From contig NZ_PEBD01000008.1 in assembly GCF_002735905.1 (NCBI RefSeq), forward strand, positions 620,001 through 684,000: 64,000 nucleotides of DNA, given 5' to 3'. Both the position numbers and the translations under genes were made by a program. The stretch's first letter is position 1. Each line of letters starts with the position of its first letter. Of this stretch, positions 49,679 through 61,450 are shown piece after piece. This DNA comes from Williamsia muralis. Lineage in GTDB: Bacteria > Actinomycetota > Actinomycetes > Mycobacteriales > Mycobacteriaceae. The notes beneath the pieces were generated by a model, which did no database searches, had not been told where the DNA came from, and was given only the letters and a program-made list of their open reading frames with translations.

Positions 49679-50416
49679 TCAGTGCGGACCCCGCGAGAGG
49701 GCGAGGTCGGCGGCCGCCTCGATGCCGTCGTTCCAGGGCTTGCCGTGTCCTGGCAGCACCACCGATGCGTGCGTATCGGCGAGTCTTATGACCGAACCCA
49801 GGGCGCGACCACTGTCTGCCGTCGCGGCACCGGCAACGATCTGTGGTCCGGTCTGGGCGGTGTACGGATCGAGCGTGACCAGTGCGTCGCCGGCGATCAG
49901 GGCGTCGCGGTCGGGGAAGTGCAGAGCGATGTGACCGACGGTGTGGCCTGGCGTCGGGATGACCACCGGCGCCCCGGGTAGCGCCTGGTCGGTGGTGATC
50001 GGAGTCGGATCGAGGACTCCCCGGACCATCAGTGCCCCGGCCATGGTCATCCGTCCGAGCGCGGGGATGGATGCCGGGTACCGAAGTGGATAGAGCAGCC
50101 GCGTCTTCTCGTGCTGGTAGCGGTAGGGATGCCGGGCGAGCCGTTCGTCGTCGGTGTGCACCCACACCGGCACATTCCACTCCTTCTGCGCCCGACGTGC
50201 GGTGCCCACGTGGTCGAAATGCGCATGGGTGAGCACGATTCCCTCGACCGAGTCGGGCTTGCGGCCCAGTTCGTCGAGGGCTGAGATCAGGTGAGGCCAC
50301 ACCCGGGGCAATCCGGAATCCACGATCAGCACCCGATCGTCGTACTCCACGAGATACAGATTCGTGGAGGCGTAGGTTAACATGTGGATGCCCGGGGCGA
50401 CATTTTTGCTCAGCAC
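49679..50416 (-). CDS. Metallo-beta-lactamase fold hydrolase
   Basis: A 245-aa MBL hydrolase with LTHAHFDHVGTARRAQ (HxHxDH), IPTPGHTVGHIAL, LIAGDALVTLD and VLPGHGKPW, all four metal-binding blocks. The fold covers glyoxalase II, lactonase and RNase types, and the substrate is unknown. The GTG at 50416 is chosen because GGAG lies 7 nt upstream, directly after the stop of a 35-aa upstream ORF. A longer version would start at 50461. A SigF-type promoter lies at 50585-50610. Confidence 0.9.
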   Translation of the reverse strand: MLSKNVAPGIHMLTYASTNLYLVEYDDRVLIVDSGLPRVWPHLISALDELGRKPDSVEGIVLTHAHFDHVGTARRAQKEWNVPVWVHTDDERLARHPYRYQHEKTRLLYPLRYPASIPALGRMTMAGALMVRGVLDPTPITTDQALPGAPVVIPTPGHTVGHIALHFPDRDALIAGDALVTLDPYTAQTGPQIVAGAATADSGRALGSVIRLADTHASVVLPGHGKPWNDGIEAAADLALSRGPH

Positions 50417-50429
50417 AGTGCTGCTCCGA

Positions 50430-50537
50430 TCAGAAGTGGTTCTTGGGGGCGTCTCGCGCACGGTCGAGCAACGAGTCGAACGAACACCCGACGAGGAAAT
50501 CGATTGCGCCCTGGCGATTTTCGATTGTCGAGGTCAT
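50430..50537 (-). CDS. Small 35-aa protein upstream of the MBL hydrolase
   Basis: An ATG at 50537 with AGGAGA about 10 nt upstream opens a 35-codon frame: it begins MTSTIENRQGAIDFLVGCSF and ends in basic residues before TGA. The stop lies 13 bp before the MBL start, whose ribosome-binding site follows immediately. The order promoter, small ORF, MBL gene argues that it is translated. No family is recognised. In this reading the sequence 50538-50733 holds the divergent promoters and nothing else. Confidence 0.5.
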   Translation of the reverse strand: MTSTIENRQGAIDFLVGCSFDSLLDRARDAPKNHF

Positions 50538-50584
50538 GGTTCGGGCATCTCCTGCCGATGTGGTGTCGGGCGGCTTTCGGCGGA

Positions 50585-50610
50585 TTACCCGGCCTACGGT
50601 GCCCCAAAAC
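50585..50610 (-). promoter_or_regulatory. SigF/SigB-type promoter upstream of the small ORF and MBL gene
   Basis: On the minus strand GTTT (50610-50607), a 16-bp spacer and GGGTAA (50590-50585), all exact. It lies about 48 bp before the small ORF start. Confidence 0.65.
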
Positions 50611-50733
50611 GCGCGGTCCGGCGACGGCGCCTGTCCGACCGGTTGTATCGAGGTGATCAGAGTTCACGATTTGTTGAGTTCGCGTTCGATCGGCGGATGC
50701 ATCGAGCACTTCTGCTCGCGACACAGTCCGAGG

Positions 50734-51837
50734 ATGCGAGTGGTGCAGGTCGCGAACTTCTACGGCCCCCGGTCCGGGGGCCTCCGGACTGCGGTGGATC
50801 AGCTCGGGGCCGGGTACTGCGCGGCAGGGCACGACGTGACGCTGATCGTTCCGGGACCACTGCACACCGAGGAGAAGTTGGCCTCCGGAGTCGTGCGGAT
50901 CACCGTCCCCGCTCCCAGGGTTGCGTTCACCGGAGGATATCGGGTGGCGCGGATGCGGCCCGTGGTCGATGTCGCCGCCGCCATGCGACCCGACGCCATC
51001 GAGGTGTCCGACCGGTTGACGTTGCGTGGGCTCGGGCAGTGGGCTCGGCGTCGAGATGTCGCCAGCACGATGATCTCCCACGAACGCCTCGACCGCATGC
51101 TCGGTCAGGTGATGCCAGCGCAAGCCGCGCGACGGCTGGCCGACGTGGCCAACCGCCGCACCGCGCAGTCGTACGACACGGTGGTGTGCACCACCGAGTT
51201 CGCCCGCGAAGAGTTCGATCGGATCGGCGCGAGCAATGTCAGGCGCGTACCGCTCGGCGTGGATCTGCGGACTTTTCATCCCGATCGTCGTGACGCCGGG
51301 ACTCGTGCTCGGTGGGCGAGGACGGATCAGCCGCTCTTGGTCCACTGCGGCCGACTCTCGGTCGAGAAGCACGTGGACGGGAGCATCGACGCGCTTGGTG
51401 TGTTGCGTGACAACGGAGTCGACGCGCGGTTGGTGATCGCGGGAGACGGGCCCATGCGAGGACGACTCGAGCGCCGCGCCGTCGGTCTGCCCGTCGAATT
51501 CGCGGGGTTCATCACCGACCAGCTGGCACTCGCCCGGCTGCTGGCGTCCGCCGATGTGGCACTGGCCCCGGGACCGCACGAGACCTTCGGGTTGTCGGCG
51601 CTCGAATCACTTGCCTCGGGGACACCGGCAGTCGTCTCTGCCACGTCGGCGCTCGCCGAGGTCCTCGATCGAGAGTGCGGGTTCGTGGCAGAGAACTCGC
51701 CCGAGGGTTTCGCCCACGGCATCGGTGATGTGTTGTCCCGGCCCGAGGCCCCCCGACGCGAGGCCGCCCGGCGGCGTGCCGAAGACTTCGGGTGGCCGCG
51801 GGCGGTCCGGGAGATGCTCGCTGCGCTGGCGGTGTGA
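50734..51837 (+). CDS. Glycosyltransferase family 4 (mannosyltransferase-like)
   Basis: A 367-aa GT-B enzyme beginning RVVQVANFYGPRSGGLRTAV, the glycine loop of GT4 enzymes. It has LLVHCGRLSVEKHVDGSIDA (donor-domain start with catalytic-type Arg/Lys), VEFAGFITDQLALARLLAS and the E-x7-E motif in ETFGLSALESLASGTP. The resemblance is to GDP-mannose-dependent alpha-mannosyltransferases of lipoglycan synthesis, which is tentative. The ATG at 50734 is used because the upstream in-frame extension is not conserved in character. A TetR gene follows. Confidence 0.88.
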   Translation: MRVVQVANFYGPRSGGLRTAVDQLGAGYCAAGHDVTLIVPGPLHTEEKLASGVVRITVPAPRVAFTGGYRVARMRPVVDVAAAMRPDAIEVSDRLTLRGLGQWARRRDVASTMISHERLDRMLGQVMPAQAARRLADVANRRTAQSYDTVVCTTEFAREEFDRIGASNVRRVPLGVDLRTFHPDRRDAGTRARWARTDQPLLVHCGRLSVEKHVDGSIDALGVLRDNGVDARLVIAGDGPMRGRLERRAVGLPVEFAGFITDQLALARLLASADVALAPGPHETFGLSALESLASGTPAVVSATSALAEVLDRECGFVAENSPEGFAHGIGDVLSRPEAPRREAARRRAEDFGWPRAVREMLAALAV

Positions 51838-51983
51838 CGGGACGCTGAAGGGGACAGGCGTCGCCGAATCAGGGTTTTCAATCACTTGACTTAGTTGGTC
51901 GCTGCGTAGATGGTGGAAGACGCCGCGATGCAGTTCATCGATGACCCGCGGGCGGCCCTTCACCCGAGGACTCGAGGAAACCA

Positions 51984-52643
51984 ATGGCGAGTGGCAACAC
52001 CGGCACCAAGTCGGCGCGGGCAGAGGAGACGCGCGAGCGGATCCTCTCCGCCGCGGAACGGCTCTTCGCCGAGCACGGGGTGTTCGCGGTCTCGAACCGG
52101 CAGGTGAGTGAAGCTGCCGGGCAAGGAAACAACGCTGCCGTGGGGTATCACTTCGGCACCAAAACCGACCTCGTTCGCGCCATCGTGCACAAACACGGGG
52201 TCGGCATCGAACAGCATCGCGCACGGTTGCTCCGTGAGGCGGGGGACTCACCCGAAGTCCGGGATTGGATCGCCTGTCTGATCCAGCCGCCGATCGACCA
52301 CCTCGCCTCCCTCGGAAGCCCCACCTGGTACGCCCGGTTCAGTGCGCAGGTGTTGACTGACCCCACCTTGCGCGACATCGTCTACAACGATTCGCTCACC
52401 TCACCATCGCTCCAGGAGACGTTGCGCGGCATCGGCAGTCGACTTCCCGAGCTGCCTGCCGAGGTCCGATGGTTCCGTGCCGACATGGCACGGCAGTTGT
52501 CGGTGCACATGACAGCCGAGCGTGAACGACGTCTCGTGGATGCGCTCGACGACGAGTCGCTGGGCTGGGACGACTTCTCCGCCGATCTGCTCGATGCCAT
52601 CGTGGGGATGTGGCTGGCTCCGTCGTCGCGTGGGACCGGGTAA
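51984..52643 (+). CDS. TetR family transcriptional regulator
   Basis: A 219-aa repressor. The HTH is at about 15-60 (TRERILSAAERLFAEHGVFA, QVSEAAGQGNNAAVGYHFGT) and a helical ligand-binding domain follows to the end. The target and ligand are unknown. GAGG lies upstream of the ATG. It converges on the IniC-like gene, 15 bp apart. No clear operator dyad is seen in the 146-bp upstream gap. Confidence 0.9.
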   Translation: MASGNTGTKSARAEETRERILSAAERLFAEHGVFAVSNRQVSEAAGQGNNAAVGYHFGTKTDLVRAIVHKHGVGIEQHRARLLREAGDSPEVRDWIACLIQPPIDHLASLGSPTWYARFSAQVLTDPTLRDIVYNDSLTSPSLQETLRGIGSRLPELPAEVRWFRADMARQLSVHMTAERERRLVDALDDESLGWDDFSADLLDAIVGMWLAPSSRGTG

Positions 52644-52658
52644 CCCGTCTGTGTCCCG

Positions 52659-54095
52659 TCAGATCGCGCGGCGCATCATCGAGTAGGTGCGCAACAGCAC
52701 GGCCACCGCCTGCTCCTCCGCCGCGGACCCGCCCATGAGGCCGGCCTCATGGACCTGGCGAAGGCGTCGATCCAGCTCGGCCGCAACGGTATTGCGGTCA
52801 GCGGTGGGCGGCAGGCCGATCCGACCCGCGATACCCGAGCCGATCAGGATCTGCCGTAACTCGCCGACCCAAGGCGACTCAGGGTCCGATCGGGTCAGGG
52901 CGCGCATCGCCTTGAACTCGGCCATGGTGTGTGCCTGGGGGGTCTGACGAACCTGACGCAGGTACGACCGGATCTGGCCGCCTGCAGGATGCGTCAACGC
53001 CAGATGCTCGATCTCGGTGCACGCCCGCACAGCTCGCGTGATGAGTACCGACCGGGTGAGATCGAGTTCGATGTTCGCCCGGAGCTCGTCGACGCCCGAA
53101 CGCTGCTGCAGCCATGAGTTGACCGCGTGGGCGCCGCGCGGGGCGAGTTTTCTGGCGTGCCGTAAGCCGTACTCGCCCAACAGGTCCAGCAGTCTGTCGC
53201 GTTCGGCGTCGGTGCCGATGGAGGGGGTCTCTGCTTCCAGCCAGAGCTCGAGCGACGTGTCGGAGAGCCCGGCCAGTGCCGCGAGTGCGTCGGCATCGGA
53301 TTCGGTGAACTGGCCGGTCTGCGCCGTCTGCGCCAACAATCCGGCGACGGGCTGCACCGTCAGCAGGCTCGCCGACATCGATTCGGCGATCACGGCGGAC
53401 TGTGCTCGTGCCGCGTCGATGGGATCGACGTCGCCGAATGCGCCCTCGCCCAGGGTGTCCGCTTTGGCCAGGGCCCCGATCGTGTTGACCGCCGAGAAAC
53501 CCAGCTCGCGCAGGAATTGCACTTCGTCGGCGCGCGGCGTCGCGTCGAACAGGAAGATCGCCGCGTCGGCGTTCACCGACGCGTCGCGGGTCTGCCCGAA
53601 CCCGTCGATCAGTGCGCGGCGGGTGGCCTGCTCGTTACCGGTGGTGATGGTCGCCAGCCCGGGGGTGTCGATCAGCACCATGTTGCGCAGCAACCGGCTC
53701 GGTAGAAAACGGTCGAGATAGGCGACCTGATCTGTCGGACAACCCAATTCGGTGGGTCTGCCGTCGACCAGCCGGACGGTGTGCCGGGCGCCGCCGATCT
53801 TCACCGCCTCGGCGCGCGCCGGCGCACCGTCCTGGTACACCGCAACGACTTTCGTACACTCGGTTGCGGCGGTGTCGGCGACCAGGTCGCCGATCAGGGC
53901 GTTGACCAGTGTCGACTTGCCGGCCTTCACCCGCCCGACGACCACCACACGCGGTGGCGCCCAGAGGGTGTCGCGGATCTGGGCGGTGCTGCGAGCCAGG
54001 GGACGGTCGATACGCGCGATCTCCGCCAGCGCCGCGGTGAGCTGATCACGGAGAGCATGGGGCCGGGTCCGTCGCCCTTCGTGGGGCCGGCTCAC
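52659..54095 (-). CDS. Dynamin-family GTPase (IniC-like)
   Basis: A 478-aa dynamin-like GTPase with G1 at 54-62 (GRVKAGKST), a G3 DTPG in VLIDTPGLATI, and AKAD at the G4 position. The C-terminal helical region is about 270-478. Length and pairing with the neighbouring 640-aa GTPase match mycobacterial IniC beside IniA, which form a membrane-remodelling pair induced by wall-active drugs such as isoniazid. It overlaps the IniA-like gene by 4 bp. A transmembrane helix is not obvious in this subunit. Confidence 0.88.
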   Translation of the reverse strand: MSRPHEGRRTRPHALRDQLTAALAEIARIDRPLARSTAQIRDTLWAPPRVVVVGRVKAGKSTLVNALIGDLVADTAATECTKVVAVYQDGAPARAEAVKIGGARHTVRLVDGRPTELGCPTDQVAYLDRFLPSRLLRNMVLIDTPGLATITTGNEQATRRALIDGFGQTRDASVNADAAIFLFDATPRADEVQFLRELGFSAVNTIGALAKADTLGEGAFGDVDPIDAARAQSAVIAESMSASLLTVQPVAGLLAQTAQTGQFTESDADALAALAGLSDTSLELWLEAETPSIGTDAERDRLLDLLGEYGLRHARKLAPRGAHAVNSWLQQRSGVDELRANIELDLTRSVLITRAVRACTEIEHLALTHPAGGQIRSYLRQVRQTPQAHTMAEFKAMRALTRSDPESPWVGELRQILIGSGIAGRIGLPPTADRNTVAAELDRRLRQVHEAGLMGGSAAEEQAVAVLLRTYSMMRRAI

Positions 54096-56014
54096 GGGGT
54101 GTCACCGATGGAGGCCGACTCTGTGCCGAGCACCGGGTCTTTCCCGAGAGCCACATGGTCGCCGAGGTCCACGTCGCTGCGTCGGGCATCGGCTTTGAGC
54201 CCGGCGATGGCGGTGTCCAGTTGTTCGATGAGAGAGACGATCTCGGTGAGACGGCGGGTCAGACCGCGCACCCGCTTGTCTCGGGTTGCCTTGTCTTCCT
54301 TTGCCGCCTCGGCTCCGGCGTTGATCTGTTCGGTGATCTCATCGGTCTGGGCACGCAGGTGACGGCGGTAGGCCACCACGATTTCCGGTCGCGCGGTCGC
54401 GACGGTTCGGTCGATCACACGCAGCGTCGATTTGTTGGCGAGCGACAGTGTTTCCCGCAGCCAGGTGATCAGGTGCTGGCGTCCGTTGCGCATGGCGCGG
54501 TAGCCCAAGTTCACCGACAACCACACACCTCCGGCCACGAGCCCGATCGGCAGCACGGCCGCCATCGCGAGGCTGCCGAAGATCGCGCCGCCGACCATTC
54601 CGCCGGTGAGCAGGTTCGCCCCCATGAAGCCCATCATCATGGCGCTGGGATCGACGACGTCTTTCCACTTCCGTTGCACCTCTGGAGAATTGATGTCCTC
54701 GGCGACCAGCGCGCTCGCAACGGTATCCATGATGTCTTCCCAGTGCTCGTCGTTGCCGAACAGCCGGGAGACGATGTCGTGTAGCGAGGTCGCGAAGGTG
54801 TCGAATGCCCGCGCCGACGCAGCTTGCAGGTCGGACATGATGGCGGCGGTGAACACCTGTGGTTGCTTGCGCAGGATGCGCCACCCCTCGCCGTTGATCC
54901 GTGCGCTCCAGTCCTCCTTGATCTTGTTGAAATCGGCGTCGAGTACGGCCACGGCCCGTTGACGGGCGAGGGTGATGTCGCGAGACAGGTGCTGGTCCCA
55001 CTCGGTGCCGTGTTCGCGGAGCGCCTTGAGTTGAGCCTTTTTCTCATTCAGGTCGTCGAGTGCGCTCGAATTGCCCCGCACCACATCGATCTCGGTGTCG
55101 AGGCGGGTCTTCATCCGATGCATGCCGCTGAGGCAGACCTGCAGTCCGTCGAGTTGCGGCGCGATCTCGGCGTTGTCCAGCAAGCCGGTGATGGCGTCCC
55201 GCAGCGCGGGTATGCCCGAGGCCGTGAGGATCTCCTCGCGGGTGCCCGCAGATTCGGTCAACGCAGCGAGCGCGCGCACCCCGGACACCCCGATCACCCG
55301 GACTTCGCGACCGAGTCGGCTGCGGACTATCGTCCTGTTCTCCTCGGCGATGGTTCGCCAGTTGCGGCGGTTCTTGTCGATCTTCGTCATCGCCACCACC
55401 ACCGAACCGGAGGTCTCGGTAGCGGTCCTGAGGAACTCGATTTCCGGTGCCGTCAGGGGAGCGGCGCTGTCACACACCATCACGATCGCCCCGGCGCGGC
55501 GCGCGGCGGTCAGTGCCAGGCGCGCGTGCCGTGGGTCCAGGCCGCCGGCGCCCGGTGTGTCCACCAGGGTGAGACCGGGAAGGTGCAACGGGTCGACGGC
55601 AACCACAGCCTCGGTGGGCAACGCCTCGATCGTGGGGTCGAGCACGTGCCGGCCACCCATCGTCACCCATTCCGGGAGCTGGTCGACCGGGATCACCTGA
55701 TCGGAATCGCCGAAGACCAGGCGGGCGGTGCCGGCCGCAAGCGTGTCGTCGGGGGGCGAGAACCACACGCTCGCGCTGGTGGTGATGTCGACACCCACGG
55801 GTGCGAGGTCGGCCCGGCCGATGAGCGAGTTCACCAGGGTGCTCTTGCCGCGCTTCACCTCACCGACGAAGACGACCGCAGCTGCCGAGTCCGCTGCGTG
55901 GAAGCGGGCTTGTGCCAGCTCGGCGGCCTTCGTCTGTCCGTACTTGCGCAGCGTCTCGGTCGCAGCGGCCAGGGTTTCAGCCGCGTGGGCGGTGGCACCT
56001 GCGTTCACGGTCAC
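54092..56014 (-). CDS. Dynamin-family GTPase with membrane hairpin (IniA-like)
   Basis: A 640-aa protein, the exact length I recall for mycobacterial IniA. G1 is GEVKRGKST (51-59), G3 is in LTLVDTPGAGGLDP and G4 in VVAMTKIDKN. Helical stalk segments follow, and a hydrophobic pair is at about 470-510 (MMMGFMGANLLTGGMVGGAI, LAMAAVLPIGLVAGGVWLSV), the membrane paddle. Downstream coupling to the IniC-like gene supports heteromeric action at the inner membrane. The GTG start at 56014 has a weak ribosome-binding site. The ECF sigma gene is divergent, 101 bp away. Confidence 0.88.
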   Translation of the reverse strand: MTVNAGATAHAAETLAAATETLRKYGQTKAAELAQARFHAADSAAAVVFVGEVKRGKSTLVNSLIGRADLAPVGVDITTSASVWFSPPDDTLAAGTARLVFGDSDQVIPVDQLPEWVTMGGRHVLDPTIEALPTEAVVAVDPLHLPGLTLVDTPGAGGLDPRHARLALTAARRAGAIVMVCDSAAPLTAPEIEFLRTATETSGSVVVAMTKIDKNRRNWRTIAEENRTIVRSRLGREVRVIGVSGVRALAALTESAGTREEILTASGIPALRDAITGLLDNAEIAPQLDGLQVCLSGMHRMKTRLDTEIDVVRGNSSALDDLNEKKAQLKALREHGTEWDQHLSRDITLARQRAVAVLDADFNKIKEDWSARINGEGWRILRKQPQVFTAAIMSDLQAASARAFDTFATSLHDIVSRLFGNDEHWEDIMDTVASALVAEDINSPEVQRKWKDVVDPSAMMMGFMGANLLTGGMVGGAIFGSLAMAAVLPIGLVAGGVWLSVNLGYRAMRNGRQHLITWLRETLSLANKSTLRVIDRTVATARPEIVVAYRRHLRAQTDEITEQINAGAEAAKEDKATRDKRVRGLTRRLTEIVSLIEQLDTAIAGLKADARRSDVDLGDHVALGKDPVLGTESASIGDTP

Positions 56015-56115
56015 TCCAGATTCGATCGAGTAAAAGGGTCAGTCGATGGATCGGTTTCGCTGCCGATAACTCTGCCGTATCCCTGGGTGTCTGCGACATT
56101 TATCAAGTGACCGAC

Positions 56116-56631
56116 ATGAGCGAGCGTGACCTGGTACTACGCAGTCAAGAAGGCGACCAGGCGGCTTTCGGTGAACTCGTCACCCGCAACCGCGACCAGA
56201 TCTGGGCCGTCTGCCTACGGATCACCGCCAACCGACACGACGCCGAGGACGCCTTGCAAGACGCGCTGATCGCTGCCTGGCAGAACATCGGCAAGTTCCG
56301 TGGCGACTCGAAGTTCACCAGCTGGATGTACCGGATCGCCGCGAACGCCGCGCTCGCGGTGATCCGCAAGCGTCTCGACACCTCCGCGGACGGTCCGCCG
56401 GAGTTCGAGTCGGCTGCACCCCGAATCGATGCCCAGGTGACCGACGTCGACCGGGTTCGCACCGCGCTGGCCGCGTTGCCACTCGAGTTCCGTGAGGCGA
56501 TCGTGTTGCGTGAGTTCGGCGATCTCTCATATCAAGAAATAGCCGACCAGCAGGGGGTGGGCGTGCAAACTGTGAAGAGCCGGATCAACCGGGCTCGCGC
56601 CAAACTGCTGGAGATTCTGCAAGATGCCTGA
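56116..56631 (+). CDS. ECF subfamily RNA polymerase sigma factor
   Basis: A 171-aa sigma-70 of region 2 plus region 4 only. Region 2 contains LRSQEGDQAAFGELVTRNRD and DAEDALQDALIAAWQNIGKF. Region 4 contains LPLEFREAIVLREFGDLSYQ and the HTH IADQQGVGVQTVKSRINRAR. No anti-sigma gene is adjacent. Instead a SnoaL-like gene overlaps its end by 8 bp. The ATG at 56116 is chosen; a GTG three codons earlier is possible. Confidence 0.93.
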   Translation: MSERDLVLRSQEGDQAAFGELVTRNRDQIWAVCLRITANRHDAEDALQDALIAAWQNIGKFRGDSKFTSWMYRIAANAALAVIRKRLDTSADGPPEFESAAPRIDAQVTDVDRVRTALAALPLEFREAIVLREFGDLSYQEIADQQGVGVQTVKSRINRARAKLLEILQDA

Positions 56632-57115
56632 GGCAATCCCCGCCACGATCGACACCATTCCCGCCACCGCCGACCCCGAGGATGCTCTCAACCGCTTCGC
56701 GTTCGGTCTCGACGCCGCCGACCGAGGTCTGCTCGAGTCGGCATTCACCGACGACGTCTTGTTCGACGTCAGCCGGGTCGGCGACGAGGACAGTGGATTC
56801 CCCCCGATCGAGGGTCGCGAGTCGGTGGTCGGGATGTTGCTGATGTCGATGGGACCGCTGGACACCATGCACGCACTGTCGAACTTCCGGGTTCGCGTAG
56901 ACGGTGACCGTGCCGTCCTGAACTGTTACGCGATGGCCCAGCATTTCCGCCCGGGTGAAGGGCCATCACGACACACCACCGACCAGGTGATGATGGGCAA
57001 CAAATACGACGCCGAGCTCGTCCGCGACGGCGACATCTGGCGGATCAAGCGCCTCACCATCGTCACTGTGTGGTCGCAGGGCAACCCTGACGTCCTGATC
57101 GACCACCTGCGCTAG
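56624..57115 (+). CDS. SnoaL-like (NTF2-fold) protein coupled to the ECF sigma factor
   Basis: A 163-aa protein of the SnoaL_4/NTF2 fold: DALNRFAFGLDAADRGLLES, FTDDVLFDVSRVG, MHALSNFRVRVDGDRAVLNC and WRIKRLTIVTVWSQGNPDVL. SnoaL domains are fused to the C-terminus of ECF41-type sigma factors, where they modulate activity. Here the two are separate overlapping genes. It could regulate the sigma factor in trans or be an unrelated enzyme; the overlap is the evidence. Confidence 0.85.
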   Translation: MPEAIPATIDTIPATADPEDALNRFAFGLDAADRGLLESAFTDDVLFDVSRVGDEDSGFPPIEGRESVVGMLLMSMGPLDTMHALSNFRVRVDGDRAVLNCYAMAQHFRPGEGPSRHTTDQVMMGNKYDAELVRDGDIWRIKRLTIVTVWSQGNPDVLIDHLR

Positions 57116-57117
57116 AC

Positions 57118-57180
57118 CGATGTTGTGCCCTTATGGCGAGTTCGACCTGCGGTTTTGGTCGCCAGAAGGGCACAACATCG
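57118..57180. repeat. 63-bp inverted repeat with 22-bp arms between convergent genes
   Basis: Left arm 57118-57139 begins CGATGTTGTGCCCTT and continues to TGGCGA. The right arm 57159-57180 is its reverse complement except for one base. The loop is 19 nt. It separates the SnoaL gene and the leftward acidic gene. It may be a bidirectional terminator, but the arm length and symmetry also suit a palindromic repeat element. Confidence 0.8.
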
Positions 57181-57183
57181 GGT

Positions 57184-57501
57184 TCACAGGGTCAGGTCGT
57201 CGTCCGTGGAGTAGTCGTCGGTGAGGTCGGGGCCGATGGAGAAGTCGGTCGCATCGTCGTCGATGTCGGCGTCGTCGGTCTCGAAGACATCGTCAGGGGA
57301 GTCGACATCGCCGCCATCGACATCGGCAACGAGATCACCCTCGGTGGCGCTGTCGTCGCTGTCGGGAATCAATTCGTCGAATCCGGCGCCGTCGTAGTCG
57401 AAGGCGGCTTCGAGGCTCTGGTCGAAGACCGCCGGGTCAACCGCGTCGTCGGCGGCGATCTGCGAAAAGATGTCGCTGAGCGGGTCGTTTGGGCTGGTCA
57501 C
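57184..57501 (-). CDS. Small acidic protein
   Basis: A 105-aa protein with net strong negative charge. It begins TSPNDPLSDIFSQIAADDAV and ends with Asp-rich repeats (DVDGGDVDSPDDVFETDDAD). The start is GTG at 57501 with AGGAGAAG upstream. No family is recognised, and it could be a chaperone-like or ion-binding disordered protein. It is convergent with the SnoaL gene and lies 169 bp from glf. Confidence 0.65.
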   Translation of the reverse strand: MTSPNDPLSDIFSQIAADDAVDPAVFDQSLEAAFDYDGAGFDELIPDSDDSATEGDLVADVDGGDVDSPDDVFETDDADIDDDATDFSIGPDLTDDYSTDDDLTL

Positions 57502-57664
57502 GGTACTTCTCCTCGGTCGTGGGTGCCGCTGCGCGGGCGGCGCGCGGCATGTTGGTCGGTGATAGGAGTGCCACCGACCCCGGAATGTTCCCCAGAACAC
57601 CCGCTTTGTTGTCCGTGCGTGGCCCGTGGCGGGTCGGAGCTGCGGGGCCGGTCCGTTACGCTGA

Positions 57665-60856
<3,192 letters not shown>

Positions 60857-60876
<20 letters not shown>

Positions 60877-61450
60877 TACATATCCCGCAGCGTTCGCGCC
60901 GATGAGTGGCGAAACCAAAGTCCTTGTGGCCGTACAGAGTGTGTTCGTGGACAAGCCGGGTGCCGTGGCTTCGGCTCGTGCACTGTCGCATTTCGGAGAA
61001 CACTCACTGGGCTGGCTTGCGGTCGCGGGCACAGGTGCCGCCATCGCGCAGATCCGCGGTGACGAACGTGGTCGGAACCTGTGGGTGGCCGCGGGTGTCG
61101 GAGCCTTCGGTGCCCATGCCGCCTCGGTGGTGCTCAAACGCATCGTCAGGCGCAAGCGCCCCGATCATGCCGACGTGAGGATCGGGGTCGGGACCCCCAG
61201 CAAGTTGAGCTTCCCATCCAGCCACGCCACATCGACCACTGCTGCGGCCATCCTCATCGGCCGCGCCGCCGGATTACCTCCTGCCGCGCTGCCCGCCGCG
61301 CTGGTTCCGCCCATGCTGTTGTCGCGGTTGGTGCTCGGCGTGCACTACCCGACCGACGTCGTCGGGGGCGCGTTGATCGGTGCTGCTTGCGCCGCCGCGG
61401 TCGGTGCCGGTGAAAGACTGACGAGAACAGAGAGCCGAGGAATGTTGTGA
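60857..61450 (+). CDS. PAP2-family membrane phosphatase (Rv3807c-like)
   Basis: A 197-aa membrane protein with the three PAP2 motifs: KRIVRRKRPD, SFPSSHAT and SRLVLGVHYPTDVVG, arranged around several hydrophobic helices. In mycobacteria Rv3807c sits between glfT2 and ubiA. It has been proposed to dephosphorylate decaprenylphosphoryl-5-phosphoribose in the donor route for arabinan. The GTG start at 60857 overlaps glfT2 by 20 bp. A later ATG at 60902 is possible, so the first 15 residues are uncertain. Confidence 0.92.
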
